Assembly (NCBI GenBank): GCA_025766275.1
Contig: JAFKAC010000108.1
Span: 62,001 to 126,000, forward strand
Source of the DNA: Lactarius indigo
Taxonomy: Eukaryota > Basidiomycota > Agaricomycetes > Russulales > Russulaceae
DNA: 64,000 nt
Direction of reading: 5' to 3'
A program made the translations under genes and the position numbers. How positions within the stretch are numbered: position 1 is the first letter of the stretch; every line of letters starts with the position of its first letter. This document shows positions 1 to 12,700 of the stretch, piece by piece. The notes under the pieces were generated by a model. That model searched no databases, was not told the origin of the DNA, and saw only the letters and a list, made by a program, of their open reading frames with translations.

Positions 1-102
1 ATAGGCACACCCAAGTACGTGTGTCGGTAGGTCGTCTTGCCAGCGGCGGAATACTTCGGTCCACTGGTCGTCGGGTAAGAGGTCAAGTTCGATGCTAGCC
101 AC
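1..102 (-). CDS. Partial N-terminal coding segment of a minus-strand LTR element, runs off the left edge
   Basis: An open minus-strand frame of 34 codons reads from about base 102 to the window edge. Its translation (SIELDLLPDDQW, then EVFRRWQDDLPTHVLG) is acidic and Trp-rich with the look of a gag amino terminus. No ATG is visible: the frame enters at GTG after an in-frame TAA at 109-111, so the start codon may be mutated or lie elsewhere. It sits just inside a putative LTR (173-574), the position expected for gag. The stretch is too short for family assignment, so a chance ORF cannot be excluded. Confidence 0.3.
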   Translation of the reverse strand, partial: MASIELDLLPDDQWTEVFRRWQDDLPTHVLGCAY

Positions 103-172
103 TGTGGCTTAGTTCTGAGGTCTGTAGCTTTGACTTATGTCACACCACTGCCGGGGCGTGCGTCGGGTCAGT

Positions 173-574
173 CTGTAACAGGTCCTGCCTTAGGCAAAGG
201 ATACTGAGTCGGTCCGCTGCTGAGCAGAACGGCACCTAAGTCTGTGGATGTTCCTTGATATAGCTCAAGGCAACAAGGCTTCAGAGAAGAGAACTGTGGT
301 AGAGAAGAGAGGACTGCGCTGAGGGACAAGACAGTAGATTGACGAAGTCAAAGCTAAGGAAATACAGGGTATATTATGGGGTTTATATAGCTAGTGTCCA
401 GGGGTGCCAGCGAGGCAGTACAAATGCCAGCAAGGCAAATGCCAGCAAAGCGGGTGCCAGCAAAGCAGATGCCAGCAAAGCAGATGCCAGCAAAGCAGAT
501 GCCAGCAGAGCAGATGATTGAAGGGAGAATGGAAAAGAAGAGAAGGAGAGGAAAAATATAGGGCGTTCGTGACA
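173..574 (-). repeat. Putative 5' LTR of a minus-strand retroelement, inserted in the ORF1-like gene
   Basis: The segment starts TGTAACAGG and ends TTCGTGACA, giving TG...CA termini. It holds a TATA-like stretch (TTTATATAG) near 390. Immediately right of base 574 an open coding frame begins without a start codon and continues into the ORF1-like gene, as expected if this LTR landed in that gene. The internal element lies to the left. No partner LTR is visible, so the call rests on termini, junction and context. Confidence 0.5.
421..515 (+). repeat. 15 bp tandem repeat (minisatellite) inside the LTR
   Basis: About six copies of a 15 base unit close to ATGCCAGCAAAGCAG, with single-base variants. 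The period is a multiple of three, so repetitive Ala/Ser/Lys peptides are open here; I do not regard them as genes. Confidence 0.85.
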
Positions 575-575
575 C

Positions 576-3542
576 AACTGGTCTATCGACTCCTTTGTCG
601 TTAGCCCTGACATCCCCAAACCGCTCTCTGAAGGAGGCGCTATTCGGTCTATGGCCCTACAACTAGCGGGCTACTACGACTCCAAACGGTCTAACCCTCT
701 TCACACGTCCCCAGAAGAGTTTTTCGCTTCCCTCGTCGAGAAACAGACTCACACCCTACAGCGCATTGCCAACCGCACCACTCGACTTGATCAGAAAGTT
801 CACGATGAAATTACACACAATGAACAAGAGATGGGCCAAATCCGGGATAAAGTCAAGGAGTCCATCTTCCAATCCCTCAACGCGGAAGCACTCAACGACC
901 TCGACACTTGGCAGGATATATACCGCGAAGAGTTCAAAGAGGTCATGCAGAAATGGATCGCCTCCAACAACTTCTCTTCACCAGATGCATGCTTCATGAA
1001 ACCAGATGTCAAACAGAAGACGCGAGCCAAATCCGTCACCCCCGAGCAAGAACTCAACATCTCTCAAATCGAAACACTAGTCCGCACGGATTGTCAAGTA
1101 CAAATCGATGTCATGAGACGAGACCTCCTCAATGACATGAAAATCACAATGGAGAAAGAGATCGCCGACCTCCGCTCTAACGAGTTCACACGTCTGCATG
1201 CGGAAGTGCTTACTAACATTCAGGAAGAAGCTGCAACCTTCAAAACTGCAGAGTTCAAACGCCTCAAAGCTATCGCTACTCAACAAATTGATGCTGACAT
1301 ATACTCTCAAAGCTCAATACACTGCGGAACATGAAGCATACGTCAGAAACAAACGCGATAACATCCGCAAAGACCTCAAAGCGTGGAAGGTACACCATGC
1401 CAACTCCAGGAATCTCGCCCTACTCCGGGCAGAAGCCAAGAAACTAGGCTACGACCTAGTTGCTAACTCCCCAGATGCTTTCAAACCCAACTCTGACCCA
1501 AACCTCGCGGAGGAAGACTGGCTGCCGTCATCGCGCGCCACTTCACGTGCTTCCTCCAGGGCCCACTCTGTCGAACGGCAGGCGCCCACCACCCCGCCTC
1601 TTGTCCCTCTTCGTACGGATCCCAATGTCACGCCCACCCCTGTTCGCATCAAACACGTCCGAACAGACGACCTCCAAGAACCAATGTCAGATGTCACTAT
1701 CGAACTCCCACCCCTCCCCGACACTCCCATCGTCCCCAACATCCTCTTCCCATCTTACACTGTTACCGAACCTGACCCTCTTCCTCCGGCGGAGCGCATC
1801 TCCCTCGCTACTGCCGACCATATGGTTCAGGACCACCCAATTGACGTCCTCCACGAACGACTCGAAGACAATGGAGGGGTCAAGGCGTCCATGCACGCGG
1901 TCACCCGCGATACAGACAACTTCCCCCCCCCACAAGGTGACCCGACTCCTTCTACGCCGTTTGAAGCTCCTTCTCTCCCCGCTGCTCCGCCTGCGGAAGA
2001 AAGTGAGCTCATGGCTATGATGAAGTTAGTTATGGGCACAATCACCCACCTAGAGTCCCAAGTCTCTGCGCAAGATCAGCGCATCTCGGATCTCATCATA
2101 GGCAAAACCCCCAAAGCAGGACCGAAAACAGCTAAACGTTCGGAGACGGTGACAGCCCCTCCCAACGCCAACACTGCTAGTACGTCGGCCGGTGCAATGG
2201 ATGAGGCTCTGAGTCGCCAGACCCGAGCTGATGACCCTGCGCCCGCCATGCCCACTGCAAGTGAATCCAACCCACCTCCCGTCAACCGCTCCACCAGACC
2301 TGGCCCCACGGCCCTTGTCCCTCCTTCATGGTTGGCCATAGTTACCAAGAAGGCTGTTGCCCAACAATCCAACAACACTACCCTATCCCGACAAATCACA
2401 TCGTCAACTGGACGCAACAGCGCTGGGAAGAGCGGCAGTGACGCGACAGCCAGACGGGCCAAGTCTAACACAACCGAGGTCACGGTCATCCGCAGACAAG
2501 GCCTATCAGATCCACAACTCGAAACCACCATCCGTAACACCCCCCCCTCGGTCATAGTCAATACAGCGTGATCTGAGATTGAACGCCTTACCTCCACACC
2601 CATTGTCCTTCTTGATGGGCGCTGGTCCCTCCATCAAACCTCCAACAACTTCGTTTATCGGATTGCGGGCTCCATCCCCTTCCAAACCATCCTTAAATTT
2701 TCCACCGCCCTTGTCAACCCTCTGAAGTCGGGCAGACTCATCCCGAATGATGGATGGACCTATGCCCAAATAAGGAAAACCCCCACTGCTGACGCAGATG
2801 GCTCCATCCACGACTCTGACCAGCTCACTGACGAACTACGCCGCAACCCGGCATTTAAAGATGCCTGCTTCTGTATCCCTCCCCACTGGCAAGCGAGTCC
2901 CCACAACCTTCCCAGTTACACGCACTCAACGGTGAAGGTCGCCTACGTCGACGAAGATGGGGCCATTGCCAAACAGGTCAAACAGGATGGCCTTTTCATG
3001 TTCAGTGAACCCGTCCAACTCATCATCACGGGAGACAACCCAACCCTAGTCATGTGTGGCCGTTGCCACAAGATCAGTCACGCGACTGACACCACAGCCT
3101 GTCAAGTCCCCCGCAACTCTATCATTTGCCATATCTGCGGAGGCTCCCATCATGCCAACCAACACTCTTTCCACTGTCCCCGCTCTAACAAGCATAAGGA
3201 AGCTGGCAAATGTTTCTGCCGGTTCCCTTGCCTCAACTGCAAAGCGCCAAATCACAATGCGCGCTCTATGCAATGCCCTGCCAAACGCTCCTTCTCTCCC
3301 CCAGCACTTGCGACTATTTCTGACACCCCTGCTGCCCCCTCTGGTCCCTCTGTCAAGGGTAAAGAGAAGGCTACAGTACCCCCGGCTGCGGGCCCTTCAG
3401 GCACGTCAGCGCCTGCAGGTACTGAGCCCCAGGCTAGGGTAGACGACTTAGACCAAGACTCCTTTACCCCAGTCACTAAGAAGAAGAACCGCAGACAGTG
3501 TGGTGCAGTGGCAACACATAACACAAACGTCCCGGGCTCGTC
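576..3542 (+). pseudogene. ORF1/gag-like protein with three CCHC-type zinc knuckles (probable non-LTR retrotransposon ORF1), truncated at both ends
   Basis: The frame is open from the LTR junction at 575 through ATG 651 to about 1300, where a frameshift moves it to the frame that runs to 3542. In that second frame a TGA at 2569-2571 interrupts, and reading resumes unchanged after it. The N-terminal part is charged and probably coiled (Lys/Glu-rich), the middle is Pro/Thr/Ser-rich, and the C-terminal part carries three clustered Cys/His knuckles around 3050-3280: CGRC...H...C, CHICGGSHH...C and CLNCKAPNH...C. This pattern is typical of ORF1 (gag-like) proteins of fungal Tad-type LINEs, which bind RNA. 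No reverse transcriptase is present here because the gene is cut at 3543 by the gypsy-I LTR. It could instead be the gag of another retroelement. Confidence 0.55.
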
Positions 3543-4115
3543 TGTAACGCCACTACAGAGGCGTTGTGTACGACCTGTACTAAGTCAGTCGAGTAACGGT
3601 AGCGCAAGCTCCGAGGCTTGGCTTCAGCGAGATGATGCACAAGGATCACAAGGACGGTAGTCACTCGGATCGTAGAGGGAGGCCAAGGCTCGAAGGTCTG
3701 GCAAAGACAGAGGGTTCGCGAGACAGTGAAAGCGCAAAGGCGTTCGAGTGTAGTATTACACAAGAAGTCTAGTCTACCGTACAAGCTAGGTAGAACTAGG
3801 TTTAAATAGACAGTAACTAGTGTGGCGACTACAAACAGATGACGCCATCGCTGGTTCTGGGGACAAAGGGTAGGACATAACGAGAATAAAGGGGACACTG
3901 CTCTAGGAATAATGGTAAATCACGTGGGGTCGCGCGTGATTAGGAACACAACAGAAACTAGCACATGTCGAACTTTATCGGAAGGGAGCATCGATAAGTA
4001 GGGTGCGCGATAGGAACCGGGTAATCGTAAAGTCCACGTAATCATACAGGGCTCGTATAGTGTAGGGAAAGGAATAGGGACATGCGAAAGAACAAGTCCA
4101 AGGAAAATCATAACA
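3543..4115 (-). repeat. 3' LTR of the Ty3 element gypsy-I
   Basis: The repeat starts TGTAACGCC and ends TCATAACA (TG...CA). It is followed by TTACCCCCCGTC, the complement of a polypurine tract on the minus strand, and then by the element's last ORF. The layout matches the gypsy-II LTR at 58216-58679 (also TGTAACGCC...TGTAACA followed by a pyrimidine run). It interrupts the ORF1-like gene. The matching 5' LTR is not in the window. Confidence 0.75.
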
Positions 4116-4149
4116 TTACCCCCCGTCTTGGCCTGAAGACGCCTCGACT

Positions 4150-5613
4150 TCAGGACTCTGGGTCGACGAGGTCGTAGATGTCGGCGTCGAGGTCATTCTC
4201 CGGCCACGGAGAAATGTCGAGTCGACAGTAGTGGGTTTTAAGGAAGAACAGGGGGCCGCGCTTTCCACACTTGCGGCACATCTCGTACTGTGGGCATCGG
4301 ATCTCGTCGTGATTTGCGTTAGTGCGGAAACATCGTCCGCACCACCTCCCTTGAGTTTCGATGGCGATTGTTGGGGGTTCTGGAACCGTAAAGGAAGTGG
4401 ATGCTTCCGTGTTTATTGCCTGCCGAATGCGCTCATCGGCTTGAGAGGTGGTAATGACCTCCTCAACCATTCCTGCGCGACGAAAGATGCACCGATAAGA
4501 CTGGTGCTCTTGACTTTGGCAATGTCGGCAGGCTGGTCGCGGCCTAGTGGGACAGTCACGCACAAGATGATGGGAACTGCCGCAATGATAGCAGCGTCGT
4601 CGGTGGGGTTTGTCGGCGAGGCGGGGGAATTCCAGTGGTCCTCCTCGTCGTGGGGAGAAGGGGATAGCGTAGCGTGAGTGCCTGAGTGGAGCTGGGAGGG
4701 CGGTCATTCGCGCGTACTCGTTACCAATGGTGGCAAGGGCTCCCACATACTGAAGCCGTCTCCTGGTGCTGGCCAACATGAGGTCCACCATGAGTCATTC
4801 CGACCGTAGTTTGCGAGCATCTTCTTCCAGTTTTTCGCACTTCTCATCAATTTCTTTGAGCGCGAGAAGCCCGGTACGCAGCCTAGTGACTTCAGCTGTG
4901 AGTCATGGGGAGTTGAGCTCGATAAGGGTTTCGTCGAGGGCACAGGCACGAATGTCGTGGGGATCAAAGAACTGGAGTTGTTCAGCTGTGAAGGGGGGCG
5001 CCGAGACGTTAGGCCTAAGTGACGAGAGATAGACCGTTTCCCCGTAATGTGGTTGACCAGCGCCCATTGTCCCCACTACCTCGGTGAATCCTTTGCGATA
5101 GTAGATGTACTTCGCGGTATTGGATCCACCGTCGGGTAGTGGGATCTGCAGGGGGTAGAACTTCAGGGTGCCTAGGGTGTTTGGGAAGAAAGGGGCGCTG
5201 GGGTCATCAGAGTTATCAGGAGGGGAGTCAGGTCAGTTGTAGTCTATGGGTGTGTGGACACGGACTGGGGTGAAGGGTTCGAGCGGTGGTGGTGGTGTGG
5301 AAGGTGAGGACGATGGTGGCGAGGGTGCGGGTGGTTCAGGTGGGGGAGTAGATGACTGTTGTGGAGGAGGTGTGGGGGAGTACTGTCCTTCTTCTGGCGT
5401 TGACGGGGTAAGTTCTCCAGGTTCTCGTTCCGGAGTTCGGGGTGTTATGGGGACAGGGTTGATGGTCATAGTGACCTGTGGGGACGGTGGTGGTGATAGT
5501 CGGGGGACACGTGAAAGGTCGATGGTAACGATCCCTCGTTCGAGGGCAGCTTCGAGTTGCGGGTTACTGAGGACTTGAACTAGGGTGGTGTCGGAGACTG
5601 GTGTATTGGACAT
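4150..5613 (-). pseudogene. gypsy-I third ORF: proline-rich protein with coiled coil and zinc knuckles, three in-frame TGA codons
   Basis: One minus-strand frame runs from ATG at 5613 to 4150 but is stopped by TGA at 5233-5235, 4903-4905 and 4795-4797. The N-terminal 110 residues are Pro/Ser/Thr-rich. A middle segment contains the stretch YYRKGFTEVVGTMGAGQPHY. A charged, probably coiled-coil stretch follows, then four Cys/His modules at about 4170-4620: CYHCGSSHHLVRDC, CRHCQSQEHQSYRC, CGRCFRTNANHDEIRC and CRKCG...HYC. The first two are canonical C-x2-C-x4-H-x4-C knuckles. It lies 3' of pol, where gypsy-II has a long extension after its chromodomain. Function is unknown; nucleic-acid binding is an inference from the knuckles. 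Confidence 0.6.
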
Positions 5614-5652
5614 TGCGGGGCTCAGGAATTCTTTAGGGTGATTGAATTCCTT

Positions 5653-7699
5653 TTATGCTGTTCGTCCAGCCCCTTTGGCGGATGGGTGTTGTCTATAGTA
5701 ATCCTTGATAGCGTCTGTGGCATTGGTCATGTTGGTTGCGGGTTCCCACGTATTGTCACTCGGTGGGAATCCTTTCCACTTTACTAGGTAGTGGAGTTTG
5801 CGCCCTTGCCCACGTACTTGGGCGTCTTCAATGCACTCCACTTCATACTCCTCTTCTCCATTGATAAGGTCAGGTGGAGGCCGGGTAAAGTTTGCGCCGT
5901 GCATTTCCGTCTCCTTATATGGTGTGAGAAGGTTCGCATGGAATACCGGGTGGATCTTCCATGTGGCAGGGAGTTCGAGTTTGTAAGAAACGTCTGATAG
6001 AACCTTTGTTATCTTGAATGGTCCGTGTCTCTTTGGAGCTAGTTTACTTGTGGGGTAGAAGGTACGGAGGTTTGTCCCTTCTAGCCATACTTGGTCTCCT
6101 TGCTGATAGGGTGTGAACCCCGTTTTGCCTCGTTGCATCATGAGGCATTGCGCGTGTTTAATACTGTCCTGGGCATGTTGCCTGAGTATTAGCAGCTCTT
6201 CCAATCGCTGGTCTACGGTTGGGCAGTTCGACGGTTTGGGATTCCAGGTGGTCCGCGGTTCCCATCCCATAAGGAGTGAGAATGGGGAGTGCTTGGTTGT
6301 GGCATTCGCCCAAGAGTTGTGTGCAAATTGTGCCATCGGTAGGACTTCTGCCCAATTGTCTTGCCTTACATTGCACCAATGTCGTAAGTATTGTTCCAGC
6401 CATTGGTTGGTGCGTTCCGACTGGCCATCGGTCTGGGGGTGATATGCCGATGATATGTTTTGTTGTATTCCCAGAGTGTGGCACAGTTGTCTCATGAAAG
6501 TGGACGCAAATCTGGGGTCTCGATCGGATATGATTTTTCTGGGTAGGCTGTAGTGAGGATATACGTGTCGGAGATAGAGTTTGGCCACCCCTTCTGACGT
6601 GATGGTTTCATTACAGGGGATGAATATTGATGCTTTTGAGCAATCGTGATCGGTGATGGTGAGAATTGAATCGAATCCATTTGATATGGGGAGTTTGACT
6701 ATGAAATCCATTGCTACCACTTCAAAGGGTTCGGCCGTTGGGTCTGTGGTGATGGGGAATAGGTGGGGTTTTTGTCGGTGAGGGTTAATCTTGTTGCTTT
6801 GACAGGTGGCACATCCCTTGACGTACGCTTCTATGTCTTTTCGCATGTTCGGCCACCAGAAGTCGCGTCGTACTAGTTCTAGGGTGTTGGCGATTCCTGG
6901 ATGTCCGGCGCTCGGAGTGTCGTGGAAAAAGGTGATCACCCCCCGCTTAAGGTCGTTGTTTCCCACAACAACGAGCGCGTCTCCTTTCCACCATAGCCCG
7001 TCATGCTTTTTTAGGTTATGGGGTTCGACCCATGGAAGTACTGCCGATTCTTCCATGTTCTGAGTAATTTGAGTCCATATGTCCATATCGTGCATAGACG
7101 TCTGGGTGACCTTCAGGAACATTTCTTCTGGTAATACCGTGACATGGTCGTTATCTGTTGTTCCATCGTCATAATCAGGGTGTCTTGATAGGGAGTCTGC
7201 TTGGGTATTCTTGGTGCCAGGGATGTGTTTAAGTACGAAATTGTACTCCGAGAGTTCCTGGAATTCTCGTGCCATGCGCCTACTGATTTTTCTTGGTTCC
7301 TTCCAGTATTGAAGGTTGGCATGGTCGGTGTGGATGGTTATCAGGTGGGGGGAACCAATGAGATAGGTGCGCCATGTTCGTAGGGCTTTGACAATGGCTA
7401 GTAGTTCTCTGTCGTAAATGTCGTAGTTACGCTCCGCTTCCGTTAGTGATTCCGAATAGAACGCCACTGGGTGCAACTTTTGATCTTCCCCTTTTTGATT
7501 CAGCACCGCTCCTAGGGCGTAGCTTGAGGCATCAACTTCTCTCTCGAAGGGTTGATCCAATCTTGGGAACAGGAGTACGGGTTCGGAGCTGATTCGTTCC
7601 TTGATGGTGTCGAATGCTTCTTGTCTGAGCTTCGTCCATTCCCATGGTGTGTCCTTTTTGGTGAGGTCGTGGAGTGGTCTCGCCATCGTGGAGAATCCC
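5653..7699 (-). pseudogene. gypsy-I pol, 3' portion: RNaseH, integrase, chromodomain
   Basis: About 680 codons are open from the KDZ-1 insertion point to 5653. RNaseH is seen first ([14 protein letters not shown], then [13 protein letters not shown], then [10 protein letters not shown]). Next comes the integrase zinc region ([18 protein letters not shown]...CATC), then the catalytic core with Asp in [10 protein letters not shown], Asp in ISDRDPRF and Glu in the [14 protein letters not shown] segment. A C-terminal chromodomain ([10 protein letters not shown]...NTWEP) follows. Chromodomains of this class direct integration to particular chromatin. The RT half of the same ORF lies at 23938-25400 beyond KDZ-1, so the gene is broken by insertion although this part has no internal stop. 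Confidence 0.9.
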
Positions 7700-7706
7700 C
7701 TTATGA
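7700..7706 (+). repeat. Left target-site duplication of KDZ-1 (CTTATGA)
   Basis: CTTATGA occurs here and again at 23931-23937, exactly flanking KDZ-1. One copy is needed to restore the gypsy-I reading [15 protein letters not shown] across the insertion. Confidence 0.85.
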
Positions 7707-7849
7707 CAGCCAATGATCCGGCATGACTTCCATAACTGATGGGCCAACCGACGGTGAGAATCTTTCATATGTCATGGGCCAGCCGACATCGGCCAACGGC
7801 AAAGAATCTCCCAAGACTCATGGGTCAACCGACGTCGGCTCGGACGGAC
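7707..7849 (+). repeat. KDZ-1 left terminal inverted repeat
   Basis: This pairs with 23789-23930. Inside it are three copies of a motif close to CATGGGCCAACCGAC, the last two with the palindromic core CCGACRTCGG. The same triple motif is in the KDZ-2 TIRs, so it is a likely transposase recognition site. Confidence 0.85.
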
Positions 7850-7959
7850 AAAATGTATAAATACCTCCGAATGAGATGACCGAACGCAAACCAAGGGTGT
7901 ATTGTCAGGAGAATCACATTAGACACTTTCAAAGATATGGGATATATGGCATCAAGGAC

Positions 7960-9390
7960 CATCATTCTCAGACAGATGATCGTGATTATTGTCCGAGAGT
8001 ATATCTCAGACGGACAGCTAAGAAGTACGTCCGAGAACATATCTCGGACGGATGGCTAATATCATTGTCTGAGAACATATCTCGGACGGACGGCTAAGAT
8101 CTACATCCGAGAACGTATCTCGGATGGACGGTTAAGATCTACGTCCGAGATACTATCTCGGACGGATGGCTAAGATCTACGTCCGAGATACTATCTCGGA
8201 CGGATGGCTAAGATCTACGTCCGAGATACTATCTCGGACGGATGGCTAATATCTACGTCCGATATACTATCTCGGACGGATGCTTAAGATCTACGTCCGA
8301 GATAGTATCTCGGACGGACGGTTAAGATCTATGTCCGAGATACTATCTCGGACGGATGCTTAAGATCTACGTCCGAGATAGTATCTCGGACGGACGGTTA
8401 AGATCTACATCCGAGATACTATCTCGGACGGATGCTTAAGATCTACGTCCGAGATAGTATCTCGGACGGATGGCTAAGATCTACGTCCGAGATAGTATCT
8501 CGGACGGATGCTTAAGATCTACGTCCGAGATAGTATCTCAGACGGACGGTTAAGATCTACGTCCGAGATACTATCTCGGACGGATGCTTAAGATCTACGT
8601 CCGAGATAGTATCTCGGACGGACGGTTAAGATCTACATCCGAGATACTATCTCGGACGGATGCTTAAGATCTACGTCCGAGATAGTATCTCGGACGGATG
8701 GCTAAGATCTACGTCCGAGATAGTATCTCGGACGGATGCTTAAGATCTACGTCCGAGATAGTATCTCAGACGGACGGTTAAGATCTACGTCCGAGATACT
8801 ATCTCGGACGGATGCTTAAGATCTACGTCCGAGATAGTATCTCGGACGGACGGTTAAGATCTACATCCGAGATACTATCTCGGACGGATGCTTAAGATCT
8901 ACGTCCGAGATAGTATCTCGGACGGATGGCTAAGATCTACGTCCGAGATAGTATCTCGGACGGATGCTTAAGATCTACGTCCGAGATAGTATCTCAGACG
9001 GACGGTTAAGATCTACGTCCGAGAACGTATCTTGGACGGATGGCTAAGATCTACGTCCGAGAATGTATCTTGGACGGATGCTTAAGATCTACGTCCGAGA
9101 ACATATCTCGGATGGTTGGTGAAGAACCACGTCCAACAATATATCTCAGACAGATGATTGAGAACTTCGTCCGAGGTATACTCTTGGACAGATAATCAAG
9201 GATATTGTCCAAGATATATTCTTGGACAGATGATCAAGAGCATTGTCTGAGATGTATTCTTGGACAGATGATCATGAACATTGTCCAAGAATATATCTCG
9301 GACAGATGCTTAGGCACATTGTCCGAGAATGTATCTTGGACAGATGATCAAGAACATTGTCCGAGAATATATCTCGGACACATTATTGTG
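7960..9390 (+). repeat. KDZ-1 left subterminal array of 38 bp palindromic units
   Basis: More than 30 tandem units of 38 bases hold an inverted pair GTCCGAGAT...ATCTCGGAC. In the centre the array has a higher-order period: the variant AGATCTACATCC recurs at 8401, 8629 and 8857, that is every 228 bases (six units). Units decay towards both edges. No gene is present. Confidence 0.95.
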
Positions 9391-9726
9391 TATACAGATC
9401 AATGATAGGTCTTGATCATGCCCACCGACAATATATCTCAGGCAGATAACTGCGAACACCCTTCATGATGTGATCTCAAACAGATTACTGTGTGTTCTTT
9501 GACAGTATATGTCAGACAGGTGATAATTACCACCTTCAAAAAGTATATCTTCGAGAGCTCATATCAGTAGCCACCAATTACCAGGAAGCCCCTTGTAAGA
9601 ATACATCTTATACTGATAACCCAAATTACTTCTGGACACCATCTCTTGGAAATGTTACACAAATGATATATTCTTCGATGCTGTTCAATGTCATCTGCCC
9701 AAGATATGGGCCCACAGTAATCTGAT
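9391..9726. other. No gene seen; 3' flank of the KDZ-1 transposase
   Basis: This AT-rich DNA lies between the decayed edge of the 38 bp array and the transposase stop. A few degenerate GTCCGAG-like words persist at the left. I see no coding region. Confidence 0.6.
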
Positions 9727-12700
9727 TTATTGATCCTCCAATCTATTATGAGCAGATGTTATCGGAGTGAGTGCCTTGACTGAACTCCTACACATCTCCT
9801 CCCATCTGTGCACCTGGTATGATGCATATGCACTGTGCCCATCCAACCTCCCCTTTGTTGCCACATCCATCCATGTCTTCCAACACTCTGCCTTTGCATG
9901 GAAGTAAGCTGGAACCCACAATGCTTCATTTCTGATGCTCTTATCTTCCTCCTTCCATCGTTCAAGCTGTGACTTTGCTCGCAGCCAATGCACACGGTTA
10001 ACTATTCATTCAATCAGCATGGGTCATGGGCATGCATAAAAGTAGTCACTCACATTCATCAAACCATGCACCACCTCTCTTTTCAGAAGTACCAAAGCTC
10101 CAGAGCCATGGAAGCTGTGTGTTCCGCTGCCCCACTACTCCAGCACCAAGGATGGCTGTATGAACACGGAGATCTGTTGCCTGGAGTAATGGTAGTTCTT
10201 GTAAATCTTTCGATATTTGCTGCACCTTGATGTATGCATCTCTTGCCATGCTATATGTCCGAGCATGCTCATGGACTGTGTTATCAACGCTCTGGACTGC
10301 AGTCCAGGCACGAGTCTTCGTTTTCTGTGTTCGTGCACCTCGGACCTGGGTCCGGAACAGTGCCGATTTGAAGCCCAATGCCAGGCGAATCCTGTGGATT
10401 GAATCATTTGCCTGGGCATAGCGCAACTTAGCCTCCTTAAGTGCAAGAGATTTGACACCATGAGTGATACACCATTCTGCTCCAAGTGTTGATGGGAGTA
10501 AAATCGGAATGTCCTCTGCATTGGTACCCTCCGATCCAGAGATGTCCAATATCTGAGTCTTGGATCTTGGAACTGTGGAATCCTCCATATCATCCACATG
10601 GTCATACTCTCCATAGTCACCCAGTGATGGGATGGGTGCATCCAGTGGTTGATGGTGGAGCAGAAAGGCATCTGCCTGGTGTGAAAACATGTCAATCAGC
10701 TTCTGCAGGTGGATCCGCTTGTTCTCAATTGTCTGAAACTCTTCAATTGTGTGTGAGCCATGGGTCCGGAGCTGATATCTGATGGCCAATCTAAGCAAGC
10801 CATCAGGTGTACAATTCTGGTGATGTTAACACTGATGGCCAACTGACTGCATTTCCTGAATCTTGAGGCCACATGAAATCCATGATGTCCCACCACAAAT
10901 GGAATGGTTCCCATCCTCATCTGCCATCAGTTGCTGTTGAATCATGGCACGAGAAGGTGCTTAAATCCAGCATTAGTTCGGAGGAGGCTATCCATGATTG
11001 GTGTCCGAACCTTTCTGCTTCACTGTGTCATATATGTCCATGCTAGAAGGGTCCACACCTCTCCGTGTCTGTGCGGCCATGTCCTCCTCTAGCCATTGCT
11101 TGGTCTTGTCCTTAAAATGTTCACTAAGAGATTCAAATGCCTTGCTGCTTGCATCTAGGCCATGCTCCAAGCGCTTCCACCGCTTGAGAAGTGATGGAAC
11201 TGTCATATTCAAGTGATGTTAACTCTGTATGCCATTATGTATAATCCGGCCATACCGATCTGGACCAGCTTCTTCCAGTTGGAGTGGTTCATGTGGGCAT
11301 CTAGGACCTCTTGCCTATGAGCCAGGGACATCCCTCGTGTGCTCCGTGATATGTTATTCAGTGGGGCCCATAAGGTCTCTATGATCTCTCCATCAACCTG
11401 CTTTGCACCAGGAATGTAGCTCGGAGAGAATCGTGGTAAGCAAGAATCTTGGTGGCCATGTATGTGGAACAGTCCGATACCCATCCGGATGTCCAAGGCC
11501 TCGGAGCTGGGTAGTGACAATCCTGGACTGTTCCTTACTCACTCCTGGAAGTGCACTCTGTATTGGCACATGATGTCATACATCACCAGTGCAACTGGCA
11601 TGTCTTCCATGTTGTAAGAAAGAGCTTTGCAGATGCTGTAGTCCATATTTATTTGCCTGGTGATCATTGTAAATCAGTTGCAGACTGAGACTTTTAGTGA
11701 ATGGGGCATGCCTCTCTCCCTTCTGGAAGTCTACCACAGAAGTTGGAACAAAGAATCCATGGCAGCAAGCTGTTGCACCAATCCCTGTGACATCAAGATG
11801 TGCCCTACTTGAATTTGCCTGTTCAATGGCTTTGTATGTGTTACATGTGCTTGGCTATTGGGCCATCAGCCAAACCAAACCTGGTAGGGAGGCACAACAT
11901 ACCTGGACAATTTCATGGCCACTTTTAAGATGAGCCTTGTACAGTTCTGGATTCGCCATGAAGGCCATTCCAGCAGACAGTGCAACATCCTTCTCTCCAG
12001 ACCTGTGCCTCATGTGCTCTGCAGAGAAATTTCCATCCATAATGAATGTTCGGATCAATTCATTCCTATAGGGGGTCAATGACATGAAAACAGTGTCCGA
12101 AGATTCCACATACGGTTCATATCTGGCCTTCCAATCTCTTGGGAGGTTGACTCCTGGCTGTGGACATGCTGGGCAGAAAACTGCCATGGAGCCATCCGGA
12201 GACATTTCCTCCGACTGGTGTCCGAGTCCCTGCTCCATTCTGGACCTGAGGTCTCGCCATTGGCGTGATGTCCTCAATAGTTGTCTATACAAATTCTGCA
12301 ACAATTCATTATTGACTGTGGGTGATGTGGAAGAAGAGGAACGGACCGGAACAAGTCCTGGGAACATTCTACTGGTCTGGCTTTGCAACTTGGAATAGTA
12401 CTGTTGGGCTGTGGTCTTGCACTCCAAGTTGTCATTCAGAAAGTCATCAAGAACTGAGAATGTGAACAGAGTCCTGACTTGCTTGAAGGTAGCAGGAAAT
12501 AGACCACTCTGGAGCAGCTGTTCATCTTGGTTATCCGATTCGGAGCAGACACAGAACACTGTCTCCATTTCAAAGATACCACTCCTGTCCACAATTGTTA
12601 GAATCTGATTTCCTGAAAGCTCTCTGGGTGCCTGATCCATGGACATGTGCTTGTCACTTGAATCCGGAAAGATGTCCGAATTGTCAAATAGTGCATCTGA

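Noticed and set aside
5246..5578. Gly/Val-rich plus-strand ORF
   Set aside because: It is the antisense shadow of the Pro-rich region of gypsy-I ORF3.
7960..9390. CRISPR-like array
   Set aside because: Units are continuous 38 bp tandem copies with no unique spacers, no cas genes, and the host is a fungus.
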